A DNA stretch of 20,069 nt from Candidatus Omnitrophota bacterium (GTDB lineage: Bacteria; Omnitrophota; Gorgyraeia; Gygaellales; Profunditerraquicolaceae): assembly GCA_026387485.1 (NCBI GenBank), contig JAPLLQ010000152.1:1-20069 (forward strand). The letters run 5' to 3'. Position 1 is the first letter of the stretch, and each line of letters starts with the position of its first letter. Made by a program: the position numbers and the translations under genes. This document shows, piece after piece, positions 8,081-15,842 of the stretch. The notes under the pieces are model-generated. The model was not told the DNA's origin. It did not search any database and saw only the letters and a program-made list of their open reading frames with translations.

Positions 8081-8158
8081 ACCCTGAGCAAACGAACACA
8101 TTCGACTACGCTCAGTGTTCGTCCTGAGCATGTCGAAGGACAAAGTGCGTCGAAGGGT
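8081..8158 (+). repeat. GA-mismatch palindrome, nested copies 4 and 5
   Basis: The outer arms ACCCTGAG (8081-8088) and CGAAGGGT (8151-8158) pair with the tandem G.A/A.G step, and the last base overlaps the lepB stop codon. Inside are a second complete copy, GTCCTGAG/CGAAGGAC (8121-8128 and 8134-8141), and a perfect CGAACAC/GTGTTCG stem (8093-8099 and 8115-8121). The inner unit resembles the CTTCGACA...GCTCAGGAC type of REP-like repeat dispersed in many bacterial genomes (recall). Confidence 0.65.
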
Positions 8159-8763
8159 CATTTTATAATCCTTATGCGTTGGGGTGGCCAATAGATAATC
8201 ATTGCTCCTCCTAAAATATTATCCTTTGGGACAAAACCCCAATAACGGCTATCCTTGGATGAAGCGGAATTATCGCCTAAGACAAAATAACTACCCTCTG
8301 GCACAACTATCTTGCGGCCCTCTAAAGCCAGGTCTCCGCGGTTATAATAATAATGTTGGTTAAAGATAGGATCTAATAATGGCTTATCATTAATATAAAT
8401 AGCCCCATTTTTAATCTCTATTGTCTCACCGGGCAAACCAACTAATCTCTTGATAAAATCTTTCTTCTTATCTTCGGGGTAAATAAATACAATCACATCC
8501 CCTCTTCCCGGCTCTCTTAACATCGGCAATCTAAATTTCGTAAAGGGGACCTTGGCACCGTAGATAAATTTATTCACTAAAATTAGATCTCCCTCTAAAA
8601 GTGTAGGCCGCATCGAACCAGTGGGTATTTTAAAAGCCTGAACAATAAACGGCCGGATAACGCAGAATGCCAAGAATGCCGCAAAAACAGCCGCCTCAAT
8701 CCACTCACGAATAACCGATTTCTTTTTAGTAATCTTCTCGTTCCTCGCGCCTTGTATACTCAT
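8158..8763 (-). CDS. lepB: Signal peptidase I
   Basis: A membrane serine protease that cleaves signal peptides from exported proteins outside the cytoplasmic membrane. One N-terminal membrane anchor is seen at about residues 22-43. Family boxes follow in order: box B PTGSMRPTL with the nucleophile S50; box C GDLILVNKF; box D RGDVIVF and DFIKRLVGLPGE with the general base K105; box E GDNSASSKDSRYWGFVP. The 201 residues are typical. The ATG overlaps the lepA stop in ATGA, and GGAGGT stands about 8 nt upstream, so the start is firm. It is the only exporter component in the window; lepA-lepB adjacency is common in bacteria. Confidence 0.95.
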   Translation of the reverse strand: MSIQGARNEKITKKKSVIREWIEAAVFAAFLAFCVIRPFIVQAFKIPTGSMRPTLLEGDLILVNKFIYGAKVPFTKFRLPMLREPGRGDVIVFIYPEDKKKDFIKRLVGLPGETIEIKNGAIYINDKPLLDPIFNQHYYYNRGDLALEGRKIVVPEGSYFVLGDNSASSKDSRYWGFVPKDNILGGAMIIYWPPQRIRIIK

Positions 8764-9845
8764 ATTTTCAATACCTCCAAAAATGCCTCTTGTGGAATTT
8801 CAACTTTACCGAATTGCTTCAGGCGTTTTTTTCCTTTTTTCTGGCTTTCCCATAACTTACGTTTACGGGTAATATCTCCGCCATAACACTTGGCAGTGAC
8901 ATGCTTACCGACAGAGCGCACCTTATCCGAAGCCAGAATCTGTCCTCCCACTGCTGCCTGTATAGCTACTTCAAATAACTGACGCGGAATAAGCTGCTTA
9001 AGCTTAGTTACTAATGCCTGAGCCCGCGAATAAGCTTTTTCTTTGCACATTAATGAAGAAAATGCGTCGCAAACCTGCATATTTAAAAGTATATCCAACT
9101 TTACCAGTTTCATAGCCATATAACCTTTAACTTCATAGTCCAGTGAACCATATCCCCGGGTCAATGATTTCATCCGGTCATAAAAATCCACGATAATCTC
9201 CGAAAGCGGGATATTAAAGATTAACTTCACCCTGTCCTCGCTTAAATACTCATTAGCTTGAAAAGTCCCTCTTCTGGATTTAGTAAAATCGCACACTGCT
9301 TCTATAGAGTCAACCGGAACAATCATCAGCAAACTTACATAAGGTTCCTGGGCTTCTTGAATATCCATAGTAGAGGGAAGTTTTGCCGGAGTATCCACCT
9401 CTATGATCTGACCATCCTTTTTTATCACCCGATAAACTACGTTAGGAACAGTTAAAATCAGGTTTAAATCGTATTCTCTCTCCAGCCTCTCCTGGACTAT
9501 CTCCATATGCAGCAGGCCTAAGAAACCGCAGCGAAAACCCGAACCGAATGACTGTGAATTCTCCGGTTCAAAAACAAAGGAAGCATCAGAGAGTTTTAAT
9601 TTATCCATTGCATCGCGTAAATCCGTAAAATCCCCCGGATTCACCGGATATATCCCGCAGAAAACCAAGGGCTTAGGCTGGCGATAACCGGAAAAAGCTT
9701 CTAAACAAGGATTTTTGGGATCGGTTATAGTGTCGCCAATGATAATTTCTCTTGGCTCCCGGATATTAGCCGTAAAATAACCGACCTCTCCGCAGGTTAA
9801 ACCATCAACCTTGGCGTATTTTAAGTCTTTGAAATAACTCCTCAA
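8760..9845 (-). CDS. lepA: Elongation factor 4 (LepA), C-terminal part (frame-split)
   Basis: Domains III, IV (V) and the LepA-specific C-terminal domain of the translational GTPase EF4. Hallmarks are visible: CGEVGYF, GDTITD, KPLVFCGIYP, SFGSGFRCGFLGLLHMEI, SRRGTFQANEY, YGSLDYE and the basic tail GGDITRKRKLWESQKKGKKR, which contacts the ribosome. The frame differs from the N-terminal part. The apparent TTG start (9845) has no ribosome site and lies inside conserved sequence, so this is one gene with a frame change near 9820-9845. The family usually has a VG pair between EE and the aromatic residue at this point; loss of about 5 nt would explain both the missing residues and the shift. A one-base insertion is the alternative. 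Confidence 0.85.
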   Translation of the reverse strand: MRSYFKDLKYAKVDGLTCGEVGYFTANIREPREIIIGDTITDPKNPCLEAFSGYRQPKPLVFCGIYPVNPGDFTDLRDAMDKLKLSDASFVFEPENSQSFGSGFRCGFLGLLHMEIVQERLEREYDLNLILTVPNVVYRVIKKDGQIIEVDTPAKLPSTMDIQEAQEPYVSLLMIVPVDSIEAVCDFTKSRRGTFQANEYLSEDRVKLIFNIPLSEIIVDFYDRMKSLTRGYGSLDYEVKGYMAMKLVKLDILLNMQVCDAFSSLMCKEKAYSRAQALVTKLKQLIPRQLFEVAIQAAVGGQILASDKVRSVGKHVTAKCYGGDITRKRKLWESQKKGKKRLKQFGKVEIPQEAFLEVLKI

Positions 9846-10551
9846 TTTTATAGACTGTACCAGAATGCATCATCTTAAGCTGAGTATCAGGCGTAATCTT
9901 TCCGTCTACAATTCTAACAAAGACGACAACACCTTTATAAGCATCAAAGCGGCAGTCAAAAACCAGGGCTTTTAGAGGATGCCTCTCTTCACCCTGCGGC
10001 GCAGGAATAACTTTAATCACCCTCTCCAAGATATCCTCAACCCCTATTCCTTCTTTGGCTGAAGCCAGTATAATATTTTCTTGCTTAAACCCTAAAACAC
10101 TGGCAATCTGTTTTTTAACCCGCTCAAGGTCGATTGAAGTTAAATCAATCTTATTAATTACCGGGATAATTTCTAAATTATTATCTATAGCCAAATAATA
10201 ATTAGCTACGGTCTGGGCCTCAATCCCTTGACCGGCATCCACTAGTAAAACCGCGCCTTCACAGGCAGCCAGAGACTTGGAAACTTCATAAGTAAAATCA
10301 ACATGCCCCGGAGTATCAATTAAATTTAAAATATACTCTTCTCCATTAGAGGCCTTATAAGAGAGCCGGACCATCGAAGCCTTAATCGTAATCCCCCGCT
10401 CCTTCTCCAAATCCATATCATCAAGAAGCTGTGTTCCCTTATGCCGCTTATCAACTGCTCCGGTTACTTCTAATATCCGGTCAGCTAATGTGGATTTACC
10501 ATGGTCTATATGAGCGATAATTGAAAAATTGCGGATTAAGGATTTATCCAT
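9805..10551 (-). CDS. lepA: Elongation factor 4 (LepA), N-terminal GTPase part (frame-split)
   Basis: The GTP-binding domain and start of domain II of LepA, a ribosome-associated GTPase that acts in translation under stress and in ribosome assembly. G1 is AHIDHGKST (13-21), the switch I motif ERGITIKA is at 51-58, G3 is DTPGHVDF (79-86) and G4 is NKID (133-136). The normal protein is about 600 residues; this frame stops at 248 after YKIEEL, where the sequence continues in another frame (8760-9845). No slippery heptamer is visible at the switch, so programmed frameshifting is unlikely. The ATG at 10551 overlaps the end of cmk by 8 nt. Because LepA is widely conserved and both halves look under selection, a sequencing or assembly error is as likely as real loss. 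Confidence 0.88.
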   Translation of the reverse strand: MDKSLIRNFSIIAHIDHGKSTLADRILEVTGAVDKRHKGTQLLDDMDLEKERGITIKASMVRLSYKASNGEEYILNLIDTPGHVDFTYEVSKSLAACEGAVLLVDAGQGIEAQTVANYYLAIDNNLEIIPVINKIDLTSIDLERVKKQIASVLGFKQENIILASAKEGIGVEDILERVIKVIPAPQGEERHPLKALVFDCRFDAYKGVVVFVRIVDGKITPDTQLKMMHSGTVYKIEELFQRLKIRQG

Positions 10552-11200
10552 GAATGTAGCCTAATACTTTCTCTGCGACTTCTTCAATAGTGAGGTTGGT
10601 TGTATCTATAAATATAGCATCATCTGCTTTTTTAAGCGGCGCGCATTCTCTGGTAGAATCAATAGTATCGCGATTGGATAAGTCTAGACTAACACTCTCT
10701 ACGGTTATCCCTTGATCTAAGTCCTTTAGCTCTTTATGGCGGCGGTTGACTCTCTCTTTAAAATCCGCATCAATATAAAATTTCTTCTTAGCATCCGGAA
10801 AAACTACTGTGCCGATATCCCGACCGTCTAAGACCGCGTTAACCTGATGACCTAATTTTCTCTGCATCTTAAGCATTACCTCTCGAACTGATTTAATCTT
10901 AGCAATATCCGAAACAAACTGGGTGATGCGCGGTTGACGGATTTCCAAACTAACATCCCGACTATCCAGTAGGACTTTTAAAGAACTATCAGGGTTATTA
11001 ATTAAATCGATAGTACTGGCTGAGGCTGCTTCAGTAATTTTCTGAGTATCTTTTATATCTATACCGTTTTCTAAGGCCTTTAAGGTAATTGCCCGATACA
11101 TTGCTCCGGTATCAATATAAAGAAACCCTAATTTTTTAGCGATTATTTTAGCAACTGTGCTTTTACCAGCACCGGCAGGACCATCTATAGCAATAATCAT
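10544..11200 (-). CDS. cmk: Cytidylate kinase
   Basis: Phosphorylates CMP and dCMP to the diphosphates using ATP, in the cytoplasm, recycling pyrimidine nucleotides for RNA, DNA and phospholipid synthesis. The P-loop is GPAGAGKST at residues 7-15, followed by LYIDTGAMYRAIT (nucleotide-binding motif), LDGRDIGTVVFPDA in the middle and the Arg-rich REC/DRDT-type region near the end. At 218 residues it has the usual length. The ATG overlaps the tyrA stop by 4 nt, and the gene runs into lepA by 8 nt, so translation is coupled on both sides. A cmk gene between the aromatic genes and translation or cell-envelope genes is a common bacterial arrangement. Confidence 0.95.
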   Translation of the reverse strand: MIIAIDGPAGAGKSTVAKIIAKKLGFLYIDTGAMYRAITLKALENGIDIKDTQKITEAASASTIDLINNPDSSLKVLLDSRDVSLEIRQPRITQFVSDIAKIKSVREVMLKMQRKLGHQVNAVLDGRDIGTVVFPDAKKKFYIDADFKERVNRRHKELKDLDQGITVESVSLDLSNRDTIDSTRECAPLKKADDAIFIDTTNLTIEEVAEKVLGYIHG

Positions 11201-12027
11201 CCTAAATTTTCTCTTTTACTCTTAGCTGACTTAAGAACCTTCAGTAAGGACGCCTTATCTTTTCTCTGAATCGCCGATTCTATTTTGTTTAACTCGACCT
11301 TAAATGACTTAATTGCCTTAAGAATATTTTTACGGTTACTGAAAATTATCTCAAGCCAAATCCGGCTATCAGAAGCAGCAATCCGGGTTACATCCTTAAG
11401 CCCTCCGGAAGCAAATTTAAAGTTTTTATTCGGGATACTGTTAATTAAAGAAAAGGCGACTGCGTGCGGCAGGTGGCTGGTAAAGGCTAAAGCTTGATCA
11501 TGCTCTTTCGGGCTTAAGCTGACTGTTTTAACATTGATTTTATTCCACATAGTCTTGACCTTTCTTAATGCTGTTTCCTGAGTCTTTTTTGTAGGAGTTA
11601 CTATGCATAAGGAATCCTTAAAAAGTGTGAGGCTGGCATTAGCGATCCCCCGCTTTTCTGAACCAGCCAAAGGGTGAGTACCCACAAAATTAGGAAAAAT
11701 CCTTTCCAAAGAAGAAACGATCTTTTCTTTAGAGCTTGCCACATCAATAACAATGCAGTTTTTTTTAACCAAAGTGGATATTCTCTTGGCTAAACTGATT
11801 ATCGTATCAACCCCAGCAGATAAGACCAAAAGATCAGCTCCCTTTACGATATCCAGCGAAAGCGAGCCCTGGTCAATAGCTCCTTTTCCCTTAGCTAATA
11901 CCAAACTCTGTTTATGCCGGCTTACTCCCACAACTCTACCGGCTAAACCATGCTTTTTAATAGCTAAACCTAAAGAACCACCGATTAAGCCCGTGCCGAT
12001 AATCGCTACTTTTTTAAATAGTTTCAT
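11197..12027 (-). CDS. tyrA: Prephenate (or arogenate) dehydrogenase
   Basis: Oxidative decarboxylation of prephenate to 4-hydroxyphenylpyruvate (or of arogenate to tyrosine) with NAD(P)+. The Rossmann dinucleotide motif GTGLIGGSLG lies at residues 11-20, with a basic residue soon after the second strand (VSRHK). GTHPLAGSE (116-124) carries the family's catalytic His, and HDQALAFTSHLPH (176-188) follows in the helical dimerisation domain. At 276 residues it is a monofunctional enzyme without the extra C-terminal ACT domain of longer homologues, so tyrosine feedback may act elsewhere, for example on AroF. Cofactor and prephenate versus arogenate preference cannot be read here. Its ATG shares one base with the aroF stop. 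Confidence 0.92.
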   Translation of the reverse strand: MKLFKKVAIIGTGLIGGSLGLAIKKHGLAGRVVGVSRHKQSLVLAKGKGAIDQGSLSLDIVKGADLLVLSAGVDTIISLAKRISTLVKKNCIVIDVASSKEKIVSSLERIFPNFVGTHPLAGSEKRGIANASLTLFKDSLCIVTPTKKTQETALRKVKTMWNKINVKTVSLSPKEHDQALAFTSHLPHAVAFSLINSIPNKNFKFASGGLKDVTRIAASDSRIWLEIIFSNRKNILKAIKSFKVELNKIESAIQRKDKASLLKVLKSAKSKRENLG

Positions 12028-13043
12028 TATATTTCTTTCCCCAATACTTTTGCTAAAGTTTTCAATTCCCCCATTAAACTGGAAAAATTCTCAGGCACTA
12101 ATGACTGAGCTCCATCTGAGGTAGCATCTTCGGGAGAAGTATGCACCTCAATAATCAGGCCATCTGCGCCTACGGCAACTGCTGCCTTAGAAAGCGGAGC
12201 AACTAACCCCCATTTACCGGCGGCGTGAGAAGGGTCAACGATTACCGGAAGATGAGACAACTGCTTAATCACCGGCACCGCGCTTATGTCCAAGGTATTA
12301 CGGGTGGAATCCTCAAATGTCCTGATACCCCGTTCACACAATATTACATTAAAATTTCCTCCTGATAGAATGTATTCAGCTGACATGAGTAATTCTTTTA
12401 TGGTTGAAGACAGCCCACGTTTTAATAGTACTGGTTTTTTAGTCATCCCTACTTCTTTTAAAAGATTAAAATTCTGCATATTCCGGCAGCCAATTTGCAG
12501 AACATCAACGTATTTAGCAACTAATCCCACATCCCGGGTATCCATCACCTCGCTAATTGTAACCAAACCCAGCTCATCGCCTACTTTTTTCAGCATCTTC
12601 AGGCCCTCTTCGCCAAGCCCCTGAAAAGCGTAGGGTGAAGTGCGCGGTTTAAAGGCGCCCCCGCGTAATACCGTTGCTCCGGCTTTTTTCACCTGCCCAG
12701 CAATTTCCTCTAAAATTTCTAAATTCTCAATTGCACATGGCCCAGCCATAACCACCAGTTTCTTAGAGCCAAGTTTTACCCCCTTACCCAAATCAATAAC
12801 TGAATCTTCCTGCCTGAATTCTCGTGAAACAAGTTTGTAAGGTGCCAAGACCGGCATAACCCTCTCTACACCGGGAAAAACCTCTAAAGGCGTAATCTGT
12901 AAAACATCCTCCGGGCCGATGACCCCGATAATCGTGCGCTCCGTACCCTTGGATACATGAGGAGTAAGCCCTAACTTTTTAACTTTTTCAATAATATGAT
13001 TTATCTGCTGCTCTGTAGCTTCCGGACGTAAAACAATAATCAT
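12027..13043 (-). CDS. aroF: 3-deoxy-7-phosphoheptulonate (DAHP) synthase, type I-beta with N-terminal regulatory domain
   Basis: Condenses phosphoenolpyruvate and erythrose-4-phosphate, the first shikimate-pathway step. Residues 1 to about 65 form the ferredoxin-like domain that binds the feedback inhibitor in Thermotoga-type enzymes. The (beta/alpha)8 barrel follows: MAGPCAIEN with metal ligand C103, GGAFKPRTSPY (substrate phosphate site), the region GCRNMQNF, KRGLSSTIKE, DPSHAAGKW (His ligand), IIEVH (Glu ligand) and SDGAQSL (Asp ligand). At 338 residues it equals the family length. By comparison with Thermotoga, Tyr or Phe inhibition through the N-terminal domain is likely but not proven. 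Its start overlaps the hisC stop by 4 nt, and the AAGGGGGAAGAG before the ATG serves as ribosome site. Confidence 0.95.
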   Translation of the reverse strand: MIIVLRPEATEQQINHIIEKVKKLGLTPHVSKGTERTIIGVIGPEDVLQITPLEVFPGVERVMPVLAPYKLVSREFRQEDSVIDLGKGVKLGSKKLVVMAGPCAIENLEILEEIAGQVKKAGATVLRGGAFKPRTSPYAFQGLGEEGLKMLKKVGDELGLVTISEVMDTRDVGLVAKYVDVLQIGCRNMQNFNLLKEVGMTKKPVLLKRGLSSTIKELLMSAEYILSGGNFNVILCERGIRTFEDSTRNTLDISAVPVIKQLSHLPVIVDPSHAAGKWGLVAPLSKAAVAVGADGLIIEVHTSPEDATSDGAQSLVPENFSSLMGELKTLAKVLGKEI

Positions 13044-14191
13044 CTCTTCCCCCTTCTCAATTCCTTACTTTTAATAGTCGGGAATTGATCCTGAGTTTCG
13101 CCATCGGCGAGACGAAGGACCTTCCTTAATACCTTGATAAATCTTTCGTTCTCTTTCTTTGTGCCGATAGTCACCCGGATAAAATTTTTAAGCCCGTATT
13201 GTTTCATATCCCGTACAATCACCCCGAACTTTAGCATTTTATTAAATACCTCTACGCCATCCCTGGCCAGATCAATAAGTATAAAATTAGATACACTGGG
13301 TACATAGGCCAGACCTAACCTGGTAAGATTATCATAAAGGTAATCCTTACCCTCCAGGATAACCCTACGGGATTTAGAGAGGAATTTTTTATCATCTAAA
13401 GCAGCGATTGCTGCTGCCTGTGCCAGAAGATTGACATTAAATGGCTGCCGGGCAATCTCCATATAAGAAGTAAATTCCGGCCGAGCAACCGCAAAGCCGA
13501 TCCTTAAACCTGCTAAACCATAAGCCTTGGAAAAGGTCCTTAAGACTACCACATTTTTACTGCGGATATAACTTAAGCTATTCGGAAAGTCATTAACGTC
13601 AATAAAAGTATTGTAGGCCTCATCAAACACCAGCAATACTGTTTCGGGTAAATCACGCATAAACTCTTCCAACTCATACTTAGTGACATATGTCCCTGTC
13701 GGATTATTGGGATTAGAGATAAAAATCAACTTTGTCTTTTTATCAACCTTGCGCTTTATCGCCTCCAGATCATATTTGAAGTACTTTAAAGGTACGGTGA
13801 TAACTGTACGGGCCTTAACCTGAGAAATAATCTTATACTCTAAAAAGGTAAAGTCTGCGGTTAGGATATGCTCATCTTCCTCAACAAAGGTTTTGATTAG
13901 AATATCAATAAGCTCATCCGAACCATTACCTAATACAATATTTGCCGGTTCAAAATTTAAAGCCTTGGCCAACTTCCTCTTTAAGTAAAAACCCTGTGAA
14001 TCAGGATAGCGGTTAATTAACTTTAAATTTTTTCTGATTGCTTCCAGCGCCTTAGGCGATGGCCCAAGCGGATTTTCATTAGAAGCCAGCTTAATTACTT
14101 CCTTGAACCCTAATTGCCTCTTGATCTCATCTATTGGCTTACCTGCTTCGTAAGGATCGATTTTTAATATGTGTTTCCTAACTAAACTCAT
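13040..14191 (-). CDS. hisC: Histidinol-phosphate / aromatic aminotransferase (PLP, class I)
   Basis: A PLP-dependent fold-type I aminotransferase of the HisC family. Motifs are SNPNNPTG (159-166), FDEAYNTF with D190 for the pyridine nitrogen, and RTFSKAYGLAGLRIGF with the Schiff-base lysine K222. The core matches histidinol-phosphate aminotransferase, which also accepts aromatic amino acids in many bacteria. Lying between pheA and aroF with no other his gene in view, it more likely transaminates phenylpyruvate, hydroxyphenylpyruvate or prephenate; this is inference. At 383 residues it is about 25-30 longer than usual. The extra tail from about residue 357 coincides with a palindromic repeat in the DNA (13089-13119). 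The ATG is 3 nt after pheA, with TAGGAGAAT upstream. Confidence 0.9.
   Translation of the reverse strand: MSLVRKHILKIDPYEAGKPIDEIKRQLGFKEVIKLASNENPLGPSPKALEAIRKNLKLINRYPDSQGFYLKRKLAKALNFEPANIVLGNGSDELIDILIKTFVEEDEHILTADFTFLEYKIISQVKARTVITVPLKYFKYDLEAIKRKVDKKTKLIFISNPNNPTGTYVTKYELEEFMRDLPETVLLVFDEAYNTFIDVNDFPNSLSYIRSKNVVVLRTFSKAYGLAGLRIGFAVARPEFTSYMEIARQPFNVNLLAQAAAIAALDDKKFLSKSRRVILEGKDYLYDNLTRLGLAYVPSVSNFILIDLARDGVEVFNKMLKFGVIVRDMKQYGLKNFIRVTIGTKKENERFIKVLRKVLRLADGETQDQFPTIKSKELRRGKR
13089..13119 (+). repeat. GA-mismatch palindrome, copy 6, inside hisC
   Basis: TCCTGAGTTTCGCC (13089-13102) pairs with GGCGAGACGAAGGA (13106-13119) around a 3-nt loop: a near-continuous 14-bp stem interrupted only by the tandem G.A/A.G step and a G.T wobble. 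The left flank GGAATTGATC matches the flanks of copies 8 and 9 (GAAAATTGATC). It encodes about residues 358-368 of HisC, beyond the conserved domain. Confidence 0.7.
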
Positions 14192-14194
14192 AAA

Positions 14195-15256
14195 TTATTC
14201 TCCTACCGGATATGAACCAAGTATCTTTAAAAATTTGCATTTACTCTCTAACTCTAAAAGCGCTTTGCGAACCCGCTCATCCTGCTGGTGCCCCTCTAGG
14301 TCAACAAAGAAATAATAATCCCAAGCCCTTTTCTTGGAAGGCCGGGACTCAATCTTAGTCAGATTAATCCTGTATTTTTTAAAAGGCAAGAGCATTTCAT
14401 GCAAAGCTCCAACCTTATCTTTAATCGAAAATAAAATTGAGGTTTTATCGCGTCCCGTTTTACTGACATCGGTTTTTCCGATCACAAAAAAGCGGGTAAT
14501 ATTATATGGAGAATCCTCGATATCCCGGGCAACTACCTTTAACCCATAAACCTTGCCGGCTAATAATGAAGCGATGCAAGCGCTATGCTTCTCTTTAGCC
14601 GCGATTTGGGCTGCGCGGGTAGTGCTGGATACCTCAATCAGCTCTGCGCAAGGCAGATTCCCTCTTAACCAAATCCGGCACTGGCCAAAAACCTGAGGAT
14701 TAGAATAAATCTTCCTTATCCTACTCTTCGGGCAATTCGCCAATAAATTATGCGCTACATCCAAGATTACCTGAGCGCAAATCTTTAAATCTGAATCAGC
14801 CAACATATCCAAGGTATGAGTAACCGCGCCTTCTATGGAATTTTCTATCGGCACTACCCCGTAATCAGCTGCCTCTCTTTCTACCTCAAGGGATACATCC
14901 GCAATACTAGCGCAGGCAATATAGTTAACCTGCGAACCAAATCTTTTTAAAGCTGCTAAATTACTGAAAGACGCTTCCGGCCCCATATAAGCAATCTTAA
15001 GCGGTTTCTCCAGGGCCAGGCTTGCCGACATAATCTCGCGGTAAATTGCTTCAAGGCTCCTTGAGCTTAATGGCCCACGGTTTAAGAGAGCGGCTTTCCT
15101 TAAGACTTCTCTTTCCCGCTCCGGTGAATATATACTCGCTCCATTTATCTCTTTTACCTTAGCCACATCTAAAGTAACTTTAGCCCGCGTATTCAGTAAC
15201 CTGACGATTTCTTTATCTATACTGTCTATTTTACTGCGCAGTTTTTTCAGTTTCAT
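14195..15256 (-). CDS. pheA: Bifunctional chorismate mutase / prephenate dehydratase (P-protein)
   Basis: Converts chorismate to prephenate and then to phenylpyruvate. Residues 1 to about 85 are an AroQ-type chorismate mutase helical domain (LRSKIDSIDKEIVRLLNTRA, then SPEREREVL). Residues about 86-262 are the dehydratase (AYMGPEASFSNLAA, PIENSIEGAV, and the TRF motif at 254-256). Residues about 271-345 form an ACT domain with GALHEML (283-289) and ESRP (303-306), the phenylalanine-binding motifs, so feedback inhibition by Phe is expected. At 353 residues it is typical of P-proteins. Its start overlaps the end of scpB by 26 nt. Together with the next three genes it forms the Phe/Tyr branch. 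Confidence 0.96.
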   Translation of the reverse strand: MKLKKLRSKIDSIDKEIVRLLNTRAKVTLDVAKVKEINGASIYSPEREREVLRKAALLNRGPLSSRSLEAIYREIMSASLALEKPLKIAYMGPEASFSNLAALKRFGSQVNYIACASIADVSLEVEREAADYGVVPIENSIEGAVTHTLDMLADSDLKICAQVILDVAHNLLANCPKSRIRKIYSNPQVFGQCRIWLRGNLPCAELIEVSSTTRAAQIAAKEKHSACIASLLAGKVYGLKVVARDIEDSPYNITRFFVIGKTDVSKTGRDKTSILFSIKDKVGALHEMLLPFKKYRINLTKIESRPSKKRAWDYYFFVDLEGHQQDERVRKALLELESKCKFLKILGSYPVGE

Positions 15257-15839
15257 TTAGCCCCTCCGTTATCTGTACAACTGTTGTTTGCTCTCTTTGG
15301 ACTTCTTTTTCTTCTGCCAGTTTAGAAAAATCCTCTATCTTGGGTAAATCTTCCAATGACTTTAAACCAAAGTGTTCTAAAAATATCCTGGTTGTACCAT
15401 AAACATACGGCCTCCCCGCTGCTTTTTTTCTGCCACAGATACGGATAAGATTTTTATCCAAAAGGTTTTTCATTACTCCATCTACATTAACATTCCTTAA
15501 TAATTCTATCTCGCCGCGTGTCAATGGCTGCTTATATGCAATGATGGCCAGAGTCTCCAGCGCCGGCTTAGACAATCTTTCGGCATTACGGCTTTTAAAA
15601 AGCTTCTTTAAGAACGGGGCAAACCCCGGAGCAGTAATCATCTGGAAACCGCCGGCAATCTCAACAATACGCATCCCCCGGTTAGTCTCTTCATACTCTA
15701 ACTTCAATTCCTCAATAAGCGAGCGGGTGAGGGCTAGATCCAGATTATCCAACGCGTTTCTTATTAGTTCGATAGGTAAAGGTTTTTCACTGGCAAGAAG
15801 CAAAGCTTCAATAACTGATTTTCGATTATCCTGAACCAT
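15231..15839 (-). CDS. scpB: Segregation and condensation protein B
   Basis: A kleisin-associated winged-helix protein of the SMC-ScpAB condensin complex, acting in chromosome compaction and segregation. The N-terminal segment VIEALLLASEKPLPIELIRNAL, split here by its first winged helix, and the second domain with ALETLAIIAYKQPLTRGEIE and VDGVMKNLLDKNLI, then GRPYVYGTTRIFLEHFGL are clear family signatures. At 202 residues it is of normal length, with an acidic, Glu-rich tail. It starts 3 nt after ruvA; AAGGAAAT is a possible but distant ribosome site. Its usual partner scpA is not in the window, so scpA must lie elsewhere or beyond it. Confidence 0.93.
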   Translation of the reverse strand: MVQDNRKSVIEALLLASEKPLPIELIRNALDNLDLALTRSLIEELKLEYEETNRGMRIVEIAGGFQMITAPGFAPFLKKLFKSRNAERLSKPALETLAIIAYKQPLTRGEIELLRNVNVDGVMKNLLDKNLIRICGRKKAAGRPYVYGTTRIFLEHFGLKSLEDLPKIEDFSKLAEEKEVQREQTTVVQITEGLNETEKTAQ

Positions 15840-15842
15840 GGT

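Noticed and set aside
9805..9845. Programmed ribosomal frameshift in lepA
   Set aside because: No slippery heptamer or following pseudoknot is visible, and LepA is not known to me to use recoding.
11753..12840. Plus-strand open frames opposite tyrA and aroF
   Set aside because: They are shadows of strongly conserved minus-strand genes, with Ser/Thr/Pro-rich composition typical of antisense translation.
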